Source: Echinometra lucunter
Lineage: Eukaryota > Echinodermata > Echinoidea > Camarodonta > Echinometridae
Assembly: GCA_029962745.1 (NCBI GenBank)
Contig: CM057152.1
Span: 29,104,319-29,168,318 of the forward strand
Direction of reading: 5' to 3'
Length of the DNA: 64,000 nucleotides
The notes under the pieces were generated by a model. It worked only from the letters and a program-made list of their open reading frames with translations. It was not told the DNA's origin and searched no databases. Shown one piece after another: positions 46,401 through 61,400 of the stretch; positions within the stretch are counted from its first letter, which is position 1; each line of letters starts with the position of its first letter. A program made the position numbers and the translations under genes.

Positions 46401-49400
46401 GTGTGAAGCTAGATAGCTCAGGATGGGCGTGCCTTGTTTGTGACAGACGGTTGTTTATTTGGAGATACAAGCAGACACAGTCAGCAAGGGTAAATTTAAT
46501 ATTGATGAATTCCTTTCATGAAAGCATTTTACAAAAAAATTTATTTATTTACATTGATATACAAGTTTTTCTACAACTGAGATCATTACTAAAATTTTTA
46601 GGCTCTTTGTGAATTTAGGTTATGAAAATAAGAATTACCAGATGGAATAGTTAGTTGTACTGAATAAAAATACATTTGATTTTCTCTTTTCATTCTGTCT
46701 ACAGAGATAGACAGAGGCATAGAGCAAAGATGATTTCTGTATTCTGTTGATGTGCTTTGTGAATTTAAGGAAATAAAAGAGAGAAAGAAGAATTTACCAA
46801 GTGGATGAATTGGTTGTATTGAACATCGGGTCACATATTTCCTTTCCCTTTTCCATCCATCTGTGATGGTAGATCGGGCTATGTTACCAACTGGCCCTAC
46901 CAGCCACAGAGCTATGTCACCGAGCAGATCTTATATGTCTCATCCCCACTGGGGGAGCCACCAGCAGTGGGGCAGACAGTCAGATGGTCTCTGTATTAGC
47001 TGTGTCTCCAGAGGGGGTCGTTCGCTACTGGCCGACAGCCCACAGGGAGATTGCCTACTCGGAGCGGAGCCTAGAGCTTGCAGGTCAGGAGTGCTTTTCG
47101 CTGACAGCGTGTGGGGTAAGTTGATTTGAAGTGTAGAGACTCTACAAGGAGGAAATCACTGGTATTCAAAGGAAGATTTGCAGAAGGTATTACAACACTA
47201 TGAACATGGCGGACAAAGAAAGCGGACAAAATAAACAACCTCTCATTCTACCCTTCACAATGGTTCTGGTAGTCAATAGAACATCCCTTCACAGCTATTA
47301 TGTTTAATCATGTAGTTCCAGGTGAATATGCATGTGACACCTGTTCCACATATTTTAGACAATAGCAGTGAAGGGATGTTCTTTTGACTACCAGAACTAT
47401 TGTGAAGGGTAGAATGAGGGGTTGTTTATTTTGTCCGCTTTCTTTGTCCGTCATGTTCATAGTGCAAGTTTATGTCTTGGACAATGAAAATAGTAATTAT
47501 TTGTATGTATATGAATGTTGAATACCAGGGGCCTGTTTCTGGAAATCAACTCCAAGTTAGTCATATCTTTGTCCACCAACTACTGAGATGACTCTGATCT
47601 TGCTAAACCGTTTCACGAAGAGCATACCAGCTAAATATCTCGTGATATCGATACTATTGGTGAGGAAATGTGACAACACATAGCCTTGATCGCAATAACA
47701 CATAAATTTTGTAAAAGGATTTTTATCTAAACTGCAAATATTTGAGTGAATGGGAGAATGTAAAGATTAGAAATAGTACCAAGGGGTTATGGATGTGAGA
47801 TATTTTTCAAATTAGGCAGATCACCCCAAAGAAGAACTTTAAAAATTCAGTTTTTTAGAAATTACGTTCATTATCGCTTGGAACGTAAGATGGGTACCCC
47901 CGGGACACTAGTTTTTCAAAATAAACACTTGCGTTCACAATCTTAAAAAATGGAGGCAAGAAAAGATTTATCGAGCGTCATGGTTCGACCGAAACATTGA
48001 AATGCAAAATTTGTCCAAATTACAAACTAAGATATGTGTCCTGGAACTATTTCGTGTAAAAATCTATAATATCACTTATCTTTAAATAAGTACAGTCTAA
48101 AAACTACAGACTACCCCTTTGACTATGCCTTGCCTGACGTGGCAGAATTGTATTCTTTTGTGAGATGTCAAAATTACAGGAGAAACCCCCCTAGGAAACT
48201 TCTTTTGCAGATCATTTCATATGAAACTTATGAAATAAAATATTCATATATAAGCAAGGATGAATTACTGATTTTAGGAACCTGTAGAAAAGATAGATGT
48301 GAATTATTTTTAAATCTGTGTAACTTCCATTTTGGCCAGCCATAATCTGCCAAATTAATGACATGTGATGGCGCTGCATATCGATGAAATAAGATATGAC
48401 AGGGTCAGAGGCGTCATAAGTTCTTAGTCGGGATGTTGGCGTTGATCTTGGCAAACAAGGCTTCGTGAAACATGCAGCAGACGACTATAGCGGCGATCTT
48501 AGCCGAGAAGTTGACTTATGACGGTTTCAAGAAACAGGCCCCAGTATGATAATTAGTATTATTATCCATACCAGATGTCTGAGCTGTGGTTTTACAAAAT
48601 TCTATTCCCCTTGCCTTTGGTGCAAACTGAGCAAAGAGGGTGTTATTGTTTGATGTATTCTTCTCTTTTACAAAAGCCTATGGACTTTGAAATGGGGCAA
48701 CATAGCCTTGTATTTTCCCTGGTCGAACATCATGGAACTTGTTCATCAGCAGCACATGCAGCTCAGGTGATCGATCTCTGATATATGGTGCTGCTTGGGA
48801 AATTTGAACTTTGTTGTCAGCAAGGCAAGCAAATTTGCTGCCTGCAGTGAAAGGTCAAAAGTATTTGCTGATTTTTACGAAAGTGATTCAATGAATTTGA
48901 TGCAGTTATATTTTTGATTTCTGTATTGCACTATAGGGTGGTATACATAGGATGGTACAGTTATGTGTAACATTTCCTTATTTGCTCTAGATATCTGATG
49001 TTGGTATTGGTAACAATATTGACTGAGTCGTACTTTTGGGAGATTGTCTTCAATAGATTCATATTGCCCGATCGAATTGTCCTCATCTTCGACTCGGGCA
49101 GTATGACTCTCATAAAACATGTACTCGGGCAATATGGATCTAGTTCAGGCAATATATGTTTAGCACTCGAGGCTACCGAATGTAAATCTGAGATAGTTCC
49201 TTTCAATTAAGCATGAATTTACGTTAGGAAATACCTTACCTAAATCACACTGCCAAACAAACTCCAAACTGATGCCTTGTCAACAAAATATTAGCCATTC
49301 ATGATGATGTACTTTTTTGTTTGGTACAATGTCCATCTCCTTGTTTTGACCAGGTATTAAGGGAGTAAATGAAAAGGGTGTACTTGAAATTGGTGCTTAG

Positions 49401-52400
49401 CATTTTGACCATAGATCTCTCAAACTGGTCAGAAAATGGAAAAAAAGAAGTTTTATAGCGTATGGCTACCAAATTTGTAACAGATGTTTTTATTCCCTTA
49501 TATTTCTGCAGAAACACCAATGTATATTGGCAACTACTACAAATCAGCTTATGATGATCTCAGTGTCCCCTTCTGCCATGCAGGTATGTTAGGATTACTC
49601 CAGCAATTCCTGTTCCTCTGACATTTGCCTTTGGGTATGGGTTTTATTTAGTGAGAAGTAAAGGATTGGGGTTGCATTCATTCTTTAGGTTGGTTTTAGA
49701 GTTGAATTTAAGGCTAGGTAAACTTTTTGTTCCAGGGTTGAATGTCATTTTGGATAGAGTAGAATATTGACTATAGAGCAATGACAGCTGAAGCGTGTAT
49801 TGTAAAGCCTGCCCAAAAGTTAGGTGTACTTCTTCTATTTGATGTTTCCAGTGATGAGAACATTACCAAAATAATTAAGAAAAGGCAACAAGAATGTTCT
49901 TGTTTGTTGTTTCTGAAAGAAATTTTGTTTAATAGTTTCATTTTTCCTAACTTTTAATAAAACAAACATGCGTACAAGTGAAGAAACATGCAGGAGGACC
50001 TACAGCTTTTTGTCCCCTCTTGTGGCCTGGTAATAAGAATTGATGCCTTGCCAGTGTGCACTAGCACTTACATGGAGACCTGTTTATGAGTCCACTGTGA
50101 GATCACAGCTCAACACCTATTGCCACTAAATTTACTTTAGTCAGTTTTATTGTTTCTTCATACAGCTGGATACATGATATCTTACAGTATGGAAACTTTG
50201 AAATGAACATCACAGATGGTGCAGCTTTTTGTGTGTCTTGACAGGGGGAAAAAAGTATTTTGAGACCACTACTAAATTATTCAGCAGGTTTTTGCCCCCC
50301 CCCCCCTGACAGAAAGGTTAAACTCAGTGATAACTTTTGAGTGACAATGTATGATGGGGGGACCTAAAGCTACGCTCTTTGTTTTCAGCAGCTAAAAATT
50401 ACAAAAATCATTGGTTTGTGCAAATTTCATTTCTATATCTTGATTCTACATTTTCAAAAGTTGATTTGTGGAGAAAATTACAACGAGTGAATGTCAGTAA
50501 TGCACATTTTCAGGGTGATATGAATGCCAGTGTCAAATTTTGTTTGGAAAAATGAAGGGATCCTAAAGCTGCGCAGTAAATGAATGCAAATCTTGATGTT
50601 GAAATTGACTGTGTGTATCGATGTGTATTTTACCCATAGAGATATATAGCAATCTCTATGATTTTACCCAGATTTGAACGCGTCGCATTGCGCATGTATG
50701 TGATTTGTATGATGCGTAGCTTTAGGACCCCCAACCAGGGGCGTAGCTACGGGGGGTGAGGGGGCCTGGGGGGCATGTGCCCCCCCCCCCCCCCAGTGCC
50801 CCCCACAAAAGTCAAGAGGTAGGAAAAGAAAAAAAGAGAAAAATGAAGCCCAAGTATCTCATTATTAGCAGGCAGAAAAAAGGTAAAGCAATACCGAAAT
50901 GGGCCAGAAAGGCAAAAAAATGTAGACTTTAGTAAGTGCAGAATTCAAAATTTTCTTGCTCGCTTCGCTCGCTCTTCATATTTAGATGGAGGATGGTTTG
51001 AGACAAGTTCAAGTTCAAGTTCAAGTTCAGGTTTAATTTCCAGTATAACATAATATATAGAAATATCTTTTTTTATGCCTCCGCCCACCGTAGGTGGTTG
51101 CCGGAGGCATTATATTTTCGGGTCGTCCGTCCGTCCCGTTTTCGTTCTCGCGATAACTTAAGAACCGTTTGACAGATCAACTTCAAACTTGGCTTGTGTG
51201 TGCATATGAGAGGGACAATGATCTGATTAGATTTTGGAGTCAAGGTCAAAGGTCAAGGTCATAGAGGTAATAATACACATAAAAATGGCTCGTTCTCGCG
51301 ATAACTTAAGAACCATTTGACAGATTGGCTTCAAACTCGGCTCATGTATGCACATGGAAGGGACAATGATCTGATTAGATTTTGGGGTCACAGGGTCAAA
51401 GGTCAAGGTCATAGATGTAATAATACACATAAAAATGGCTCGTTCTCGCGATAACTTAAGACCATTTGACAGATTGGCCTCAAACTTGGCTCATGTATGC
51501 ACATGGAAGGGACAATGATCTGATTAGATTTTGGGGTCACAAGGTCAAAGGTCATATAGGTCATTAAGTACATAGAAATGGTACGTTTTCACCATAACTC
51601 AACAACCATTTGATCGATCAACCTCAAACTTGGCACAGGTATGCATATGGGAGGGACAATGATCTGATTAGATTTTGGGGTCTCAAGGTCAAAGGTCAAA
51701 GGTCATAGAGGTCATTATGTACATCTCCAAATTTTATTGTCCGAAATGGAAATTCGTTTTGCCCAATTGATTGTGGGCCCGGCAGCCACTGAGCAGCGCC
51801 AGATCGACGTTGCTCTATCCATAGAAATGGTTCGTTCTTGTGATTACTCAGTAACCATTTGACGGTTCAACAAACTTAGCTCATGTATGCATATGGAAAG
51901 GGCAATGCTCTCATTAGATTTGGGGGTCACAAGGTCAAAGGTCAAGGTCAAAGATTTCATTGTATAAATGAAAATAAATCAACATGAAGTGCCATTTATT
52001 TCTGATTTGGTAATGGCGGAGGCATAAAGTTCGACCACGCGTGGTCGAAGATTCATCTAGTTCTTTTTAAAAATAAAAATATCGTGAACATAGGCCTACT
52101 TCATTTTTTTCTCTCTTTTTTTTAACATCAAAGCAAAATAAATGTCTGCTTGACACAATTTATTAATAAAAACAGACAGCATGGACCAGCGAGATATATC
52201 CTATTTGGTAGAGTGGTGACCTAATATACCATTCAAAAAATTATAGGTCTAAACTGTATTTTGACGACAAAGTGGTTATTTTGGCTCGCTTGCTTCGCTC
52301 GCTTGCAAAATAGATAATATTATATGTGTGTGCCAAAGGGTAGGAAAAGAAAGAACAAATTGAAAAACAAAGCCCAAGTATCTTACTATCATCAGGCGAA

Positions 52401-55400
52401 ATAAAACAGGTAAAGCAATACCAAAATGGGCCAGAAAGGCAGAAAAAAATGTAGAGGAAGTGAGGATTTCAGAATTTTCTTGCTCAGCATAGACCAGCAA
52501 GATATATTCTATTTGGTAGAGTGGTGACCAAATATATCATATGAAAAAATTATAGGTCTAAACTGTATTTTGACGACAGAACAAAAAGTGGTAATTTTGG
52601 CCCGCTCGCAAAATAGAAAATATTATGTGTGTGGGGGGTGGAGGTGCGTGTGCAGGGTTGGCGATTTTTTTGATTTTTTATTAAAAAATCAAAAAAATCA
52701 GATTTTTAAAATTTAAATCAGATTTTTTTGATTTTTTTTATTTTTTTAAAGTTCATTCGAAAAAAAGCTTAATTACCAAAAGACCTCAACCTACAATGAC
52801 ATGAATTTTAATGTTATCATACATTTCACTCCTAATATTTTTCTTAACCATAATGATTTGTAATTAAATCTAGTCAAAATGGGCAAATAAAAATCAATTT
52901 GAGGAATCATGTATATGAACTTAATTCTATCATACATACATGTAGGGCTATGAAGGAAACTTCCATAAGGAATTCCCAGTGAGTAGAGAATATTCCCCTC
53001 TGTGAATTTCCACTCAGTATTTAAAAATAAATCCCAGAGGAAAATCTCCAGACACTCCTCAGTGAAAATTGTATCTAAATGCGCACTCAACAGCTTTGTG
53101 ACAGTTTTACAAATTGGTATTAAAGCTCATCCATTGCTACAGATAGAGATGCAAAACTGTCAGTCTTGGAGACCAATATAAGAGACAGCTTAGTCAAAGG
53201 GTGACTACACTGCATTATGTTGCTGTGATTTTTACATTAATCTACAATTCTTATTCACATGTTATCTAAAAATCTGTTTGATACATGAAATAGGAAAAAA
53301 AGACAACTTTTGACCCTATACAACTGTAAGTTTGACTTAAAGGATAAAACCAGCAAAACTGTTGATATTACAACATATGTATTACAAAAGAAGTATTGTA
53401 TTTTAAATCAGACACAACTTACAACTGTAATTGATTGTAACTTACATGTAAGTACCTACATCTTAAGATTTAAATGAAGTTTCAAAAGTTTATTTTGAGT
53501 TTTGCAAATTGTTTTTATAGATCCTATTTATATTGCTACATGCAAATACAAAACTTCCATAGCACTGAACATAAAATGAGCTTGACTTAAAAGGTATATG
53601 AGAAAGCTTTTTCCAACAGTCAAATTGTGACTGTACGACATTATGTTCATTGTATGATAAATGTAACAAGAGGAAATTAGCATGTGGAATCTGTTGATTA
53701 GTTGATTTTTTTTAAATTTCACATGATAGAAGTATAACTGTGAAGGATCAAAACTGGAAAACCGCCAACAAACCTTTTGTCATTGACTTTTACATATTAT
53801 ATTTTTTACATTACTGCTCTCTGAAAAGTCTTGGATTGTGTGATAAATGATAAGAAATAAATAAGAAACTTGTTTCACTATTAATAACTGACAAAGAATG
53901 TAAAATTTCAGAAGAAAAACTTGACATTTACAAAAAATGGAATAACTGTTGATGACACAAATCTCTAATTTTTAAGGAATCAGCTGATTTTTTTTACTTG
54001 ATTTTAATTTGTTTTAAGTAGATAGAAAGGATTTGTTGATTTTTTGTTTATATAAAGTTCATTCAAAGTTTTTCAATTGATATAAAGTTAATTCAGATTT
54101 TTTCAGTTGATTTGAAGAATTAAAACTGCCTTGAACAAAAAATTTGTCAATGATTTGTACATGTTTCAATGGAAGTGATTTAAATCATGATTTAAATCAA
54201 CGTGATTTAAATCCGCCAACCCTGTGCGTGTGTGTTGTGTGTATGTTTTTATGTGCCAAAAAATTTATTTTGGGTGCCCCCCTAAATTTCAAGGGCCCCC
54301 CCCCCCAGTGCCCCCCTATTGAAAAAATCCTAGCAACGCCCCTACCCCCGACCATATTGCAGACATACATTCGTCATTATCTCACATTTGCATACAAGCT
54401 GTAGTAGTGTGGTATTCTTGTTTCTCTCAGTCTCAAGTCGAAGTCCATACGCTGAAGTCTAGTCAGGGGATGATTGCCAGAGTGTCTTCATTTTTCTTTG
54501 GAGCTCAGAAGGACGAGACATCAGTGAGTAGTTGATATTCCTTTTCTTTTCTTTTTTTCTTTTTTTTCATTTTAATTTAGAGTGTTGAAAAGAATCATCA
54601 AGGTAAATAACCTTGTGAAACATGTAATATTTTGATCCTGTAGCACCTGGAAACATTTTTGCCTCTGAATTTTCACACCTTTTTCTTAAAGAGAAGCTGG
54701 AGTTCTGGGAAAGGTGAAAAGATAATTTGTGAGCTTTCTCATTCTTTCCATGTCAGTTAGGAAGAATATTAAAGTAAAAATTTCACCTAGAAAAAATTGC
54801 TCTTCAAATGTCCTTATATTGGAAATATGACAAGAAAAATCTGAAAAGTCAGGGGTAACACTCATGCCAGCATTGTGTGTGGTCCCATATACCTATTTCT
54901 TTGTGCAGCGCACGTTCCTTTTGGAGAAAATAAGTGAATTTCTTATCAATTCATAATCTCCAAATCTCACACTAGACACCTGTGTGTATATAATCTGACT
55001 ATCCCGGTTGCTTTGGAACTTTTTTTTTTTTTTTTTTTGGTTGTTTTTCACATTACGATCACATGACCAGAACTCCAGTTTATCTTTAAATGCTTTTGTA
55101 AAGAATTAAGATATCAATTATTTGGACCCTAATTCACTTTTCACACCTAAAGCACTGTGGTGCCTATAGAAGTGTGACAAATCAAATTTGTGTTAACAGG
55201 CTGTTCTAAGGAGAGTGATTTGTATGTATTACACTTGCATAACCATTGCAATGAAATAATTGTGGTTATTTCCTCAGTGCTATCATACATATACATGTAC
55301 ACTGTATGTAGTATGTGACAATTAAATGAGAAATTTCTTGAGTTTGCTTTCAAATAAAATCACACCTTTTCACACCTAAAGCACTGTGGCACCTATAGAA

Positions 55401-58400
55401 ATATGACAAATCAAATTTGTGAATAACAGGCTGTTCTAAGGAGAGTGATTTGTATGTATAACATTTGCATAACCATTTCAGGGAAATAATTGTTATTTCC
55501 TCAGTGCTACATGTATCATACATTTATGTAGTATACGGCAATTGAATTAAAAATTTCTCAAACTTTCTTTCAAATGAAATCACATCTGTACAGGGTCTGA
55601 GACGTGTTCTTGCTGGTTCATCAGAGTCCAGTGGATACCCTCTGTACATCCTGCAAGACTCCATCCTTCAGAAGTGGCTCATAGCTGGACCAGGTCAGGA
55701 ACAGGTAGGAAATGCTATGCATTTTAAACCCTTCATTATTCTTTTATTATTAGGCCGAGTAGCAATTTTCGTTGTACTTATAAAGCTTTATAGAGGGCTC
55801 ACTTATGTTTTATTGTCATACAATCTTTGCTATCTTTTATGAGAACAGTGTGGAGGTGGCATGGTCCGGTGGTTTAAGGCGCTTGACTGGAGACGCGAGA
55901 ATTGGGGGTTCGATCCCGGCACAGCATTTATGCCCTTGAGCAAGGCATTTTATCTACATTGCTCTTTTAATGTACATCAAATAAATTAAAGGCATTGGCT
56001 AACTTTGTGAGCAGCCAATTTAAAAAAATTCTCAAACTAAGATGAAACATGTGTATGAGTACTTGTTTTTGTACTCAAGAACCCTGAAACCATCCATCAT
56101 TTGGAGTGAAAAACTGTTACACACATGTAATAAGACGCAAACCGCAATTTATTATTTTTTGGTCTTGGAGACAATAAATAAGAGGACCGTTTTGCTCAAG
56201 TTAAAAAACCGTTATCTGCCTCCCTCCACATAATATGCCAATACAGGGTACGGTCCGGGTAAGCCATGCACGCATGCGCACTCCTTACGTCTAGTCTGTG
56301 CAACCGACCCTCGTATATTTTTCAAACATTGGTTCATATTTCTAGTATTTAAAAATACTTCCTGTGGATATTGTTCTTTGACACTTTCAGACTGGTATTT
56401 TTACACTATAACCCTTATGTTTATCCCATTTTCAAGTAGCAAAATGAGTTTTTCTTAAATTATAACAATGTTAACCAATGCCTTTAACATGCTATGGGCA
56501 TATTGTTACCAACCTGCGCATGTGTGTTTAAAAAAAAAAAGTGTTTAGTTTGTCCATTTCTGTTTAATGAGTCAATAAGGAAGGAAGAAAGGAGCTTTTT
56601 CTCCAAATGCATTTACCACATTTAAAAGATGTCTTGTGCATGGCAGTAGTCACACATTGGGTTGATAATCATAATAGCTTCAATTGATAGTTTTAGTTGC
56701 GTTCATCCCATGTAGAATGTAATATATGATGAGCAGGAATTTTTCTCATGTATGTTGCATGTTCCATGTTGTATTATGTAGGTGGTTTATGAGAAGCAGT
56801 TGGACGGTCTTTTCAAGCAACAGTTCCAAAGAGAAATGGTGAGAAATTTTTTTAAAGCGACATTATTTTTGTGTGTAAATTTGTAAATGCTGTTTTAAAA
56901 AGGTAGCATTGATCTACTTCAGGTCATTGCATGTATCTTTGGATGTATAATTCAAATATATAGATTTCTTTATAAAAGTAACACTGGATTTTTCCTTGAA
57001 GTGATTTAGATAAAGAACTGAATCATACAAAGCCTGCCTATAATTAAAAATAAAAAAAAGTCTGTTGATGCATTGTCATGAAAATTTCACTTACGCTCTG
57101 TACTAACAAATTTATATCAGGGTTCTCACTAGAAAAAAAAATCCATGCACGGTTCCCCCTCTGCGCAAAGCGTGGAAGTTTCGGAAGTGTTACGGAATAA
57201 CACCTAAAGTTAGGTGTGGCGGCAGTATATGCTATAGCAGAAGGATGAAGTAGTAGTTCTTGGTGTGCAGGAGTTGTCTACTAATGGCATGACAGCAAAA
57301 ACACACTGCCAAAAAAAAGCAAAACAATCTGTGGCATTTATCATTATATATACTCCAATATATTTTACCCTGGTCACCACGCATGTTACAGCAATTTCAC
57401 ACATGGTTCCTCCTTGTCCGAAATCCTTTACACATGGTATTGGAACCATGGGTGTTACGTACTGCAGAGAACCAAGCTAACAATGGTCATTGAACTTTTA
57501 CTGGATAACCGAGAGAAGTAGGTCACTCATAAGTATGCAATGTACCTTTGATTGACAGGTTGTACATTTCATGTATATTACACAGGACATGCTTGGGTGA
57601 AATTCACCCAAACAGGTGTTGAACAGTGACAGGCTTGTAGATTACAGGAGATAAGAAATCTACAAGAAATAATTGTAGCATCTCTCCCTTGCAGTAGTTT
57701 GTAAACAAGGAGGAATGTAATTAACTTTAGATCAGTGAGCATGCTCATTGCTGTTTCTTATGTAAAATTAGATTTTTTTTTTGATTTTTTTTATTCAGAA
57801 GGTCATTTCAGATATGTTTTGCTGCATTTCTAAACAGATGACCTTAATGTACAGGTCACCTTATTACAGGTTACAATGAAAATCCCTGATCACATGAAAA
57901 AAAAGGTAATTTTTGTTGATCTTTCTATACAGGTGGTTACTGAACCAGATTTTGCTGTATTTGCTTGGTTTGACTTGTGCCAAATGTCATTTTTTTTGTT
58001 GTTGTTTCATTTTATTCACAGGGTGCATCTTCAATGGAGAACATCAAAGTGCGGTTGCTTGATATTCAGCTTATCTCCAAGTAAGTACAAATACATAGTT
58101 CAGTACAATTTGAAACTTGGTTTTTGCCTAAATGATTTAATAATAAGATGATCTAATAACACTTCAAACCATAGAACATGCCAAATATTCGGTTAAGAAG
58201 GTTAAGATATATATCTCTGTTATTATAATGAAATTTGAGAATCATTTTCTCTCATTACTGAAACCAGGCAAGTCTTGGATGCATTTCATCCATAAATCAC
58301 AGATCTTTGTATTAAGAAGTGTAAATGATTTTACTTCATATGTTACTACCAGAAATTGAAAAAAAAAATGATTTCCTGTAAATTGTCAATCTGTGTAAAT

Positions 58401-61400
58401 CCCTGTTTTCAACTTTTTTTTTTGTTTTCTATTTCAGTCTCGCTGTCATACTAGCTGGAGCTGTAAACACATCATCACCAAACCAGAGGGTTAGAATTGC
58501 AATTGGTAAGACTTTAATAGATAGTGTCGAGTATCACTACTCCTATAGTAATTTTTTTTTTCATAATTTTATATCACAAGTTTATGTGTTTGGGATGATA
58601 TAAATGAATAAAAACTCATATTGTAATCATACAGAATTACCAGTCTCACAATTTTATCTTGGGAAATCTTATGTTCTGGAAGAATATGGGCCATTGGCCA
58701 CCTGGATGAAAAGTGTTTATTTGCTGATGATTAAGTCAGCATGTTGTCATTTTCCTTTCACTGATTTATTCGTGGAACTGGTAACTGTCATTTAAATGAT
58801 GCAGTAGATGCTAATACATTCAGATGAATCTAATAATTTCTCATATAAGTGAGAGTAGAGATTGTCAGAGATCAGCAGCAGCAGTAGCAGGAGTCATCTT
58901 TGTCTTAGCGAAGAAGTTTGGAAGACATTGACATTTTTATTCTTGCTCGATATGAATTATGACTTTCCAGCATAGGCAGCAGCATAATTGATCCTACCAG
59001 TTTATTATTGAAATTTGTTGTATCTACTGCATAGGCAGCAGCATAATTGATCCTACCAGTTTATTATTGAAATTTGTTGTATCTACTGCAGCAACACTGA
59101 AGGTTCACGTAGACACAGACACACCAACAAAACTTGAGAGCTTTGTTCTTGCATCTACCCCTGAGCAGGTTAGTTATTAAACTGTGCATTTAGATAAATT
59201 TGGGGCTAAATTTATTATTTTTGAATGTCTATTTGAAAAGTTCAGTCTCATCCTTCTACAGAGAATCATTAATGTTACAGTATGATAGTTTTTTAAGTAT
59301 CTGCAAGAATTTGCTGAACGTGTTTGTTTAACAGAAACATATACTGGAAATGCTTCTATTTACATGCTGTAAGTAACATTTTCAATAAACCATGCAAGTG
59401 TATACCTATTTCTTGCATTCACAATATTGAGGCATTTGGTATTTCAACTGGTGAAGAAGAGAAGGCACTGCAAATGATATATTGACTGGGAAAATTTAGG
59501 GAAGGAGAAGGAGAGGAAGACAGCATATAAGACAGGTAGAGGATAGTTCATGCCACTCACAGTTACCTTCCAATTTGACATCAAAGAAATGAATATTTAT
59601 CAGTAATAGCTGTGATACTTTAACTATTTCTGACCAAATAAACGCCATTGTTATCAATTATTACAGCAAAAATGTGTAGGATGAGAGCAAGAATCGAACC
59701 CGGGACTTTAAGATTGTAGTGCGAGTGCGTAACTCATTGAGCTGCGAAATCGATCAACACCAGTAGTGGTTCTCTATTACCTGGAATTCATACGTACATT
59801 GCCTTCGAAAGCTTATGCATATTCATTTCTATGACATTTCTATGTCGTCAAATTGAAAGGTAACTGTGAGAGGCAAGAACTATCCTTTATAAGATAAGGG
59901 ATGCATTCAGTAGGCCCGCCTGACTATAATGGTGCCAGCTTGTTGCAGATAATCGGGAATAGTGGGTGGAGAGCCGTGATCACCACTGTCTGGATATAGA
60001 TGAGGCGCCAAGCAAACACAAAAGCAAGTTATGAGTGGCATACTGAAAATCAAATGTGAAAGACAAAAAAAATGTTTATTGCATTCATTTCATTCCCTTG
60101 TAGGAGTCTGATGATGAGGATGCTCTTGATAAGCATCTCTTACTTGCCTACCCAGGACGTCCAGACTGTTACATCTACTCACAACACTCTATAGTATGCT
60201 GCTCAGGTAAGAACCATCCATTAGTGCTGTGACCTGGAACATACAGTGTCTAGCCATTTTGCCAGGATTAGGGTTAGGATCCACAGTGCACCAAATTTGC
60301 AAAGTGCAGTTTTTTTTGCCGTTTGGTAGCTGTTGACTGTGTTATTTCCAATGGGGAAACAGTTTTGCAGTTTTTTCACTGTTTTGTAGCCGTTTCCAAA
60401 AGGGCTACAAAACCTCTACAAAAGAGCCAAAAAAACAGCTACAAAACGGAAAAAAAAAAAGGGGCTAATCTGCTGATTCTGCTCACTGTGATCCACACTG
60501 TTATATCTACTCTTAGCACACTTATAGTATGCTACTCAGGTATTCAAAGAACCCTCCACTAATACTGAAACCAAGCCCCTACATTGTTCAGCCATTTTAC
60601 CAGGATTAGGGGATATGGTCCACGCTGTTATATCGATTCGCAGCACTCTATTCTATGCTGCTCAGGTAAGAACCCTGCACTAATACTGCAACCTGGATCT
60701 TACATTGTTCATCCATTTTACCAGGATTAGGGATATGGTCCACGCTGTTATACTGTATAAGCTAATATTTTGGCACACAGATATTTTAGCAATTTGAGAC
60801 AAGTTTGGCATATTAGCGAGTTATTTTCACGTTTTGAAAGATATTTCTATACAAGTATATAGGCATTTTACTGAGTGAAAATCGCGAAATTAGTGAAAAT
60901 CGCGAAATTAGCGAAAATTAAACCACCGCGAAAATTCAGCTTATACTGTATCTACTCGCAGCACTCTTTAGTATACTGCTCGGGTAAGAACCTTCCACCA
61001 AGCCCCTTCAGTGCTCAGCCATTTTACAAGGATTAGGGTTAGGATCCATACTATTGTGTCTACCCACAACATTTCATTGTATACTCCTAGGGTCAAAAGA
61101 AATTACCATAGCAAGACCCCTATAACACTTTGCTATTTGTCAGGATTCGTTGGGGAAAATTTACACAGTCAACTAATATATTTATTAGTATTTTGTCAAG
61201 TACTTAATTTGTCACTTTTGAACGGCATGTATTAATGTTGCAGTGTATTTTGAACACTATTTATTTATTTCTTTCTTATTTTTAAACGGGGTAGCTCCAT
61301 CAGTAGTTCAGTACTGTTGTTCTTGGGTACCCTGTATAACATAAACATATATCTGTAACATAATGAAATGACAATAGTAATTATGATTATTTCATTGTAG

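Larger units (their letters stand above)
50738..54342. mobile_element. 3.6-kb hAT-type composite element holding two further elements
   Basis: The left end CAGGGGCGTAGCTACG and right end CTAGCAACGCCCCTA are inverted; flanks CCCCCAAC and CCCCCGAC are near-identical 8-bp candidates for the target duplication. The interior includes TCGCTTCGCTCGC blocks as in 40127-41118, the AGGTCA array (51077-52029) and a second hAT-type element (52653-54224). All in one NUP133 intron. Confidence 0.7.
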
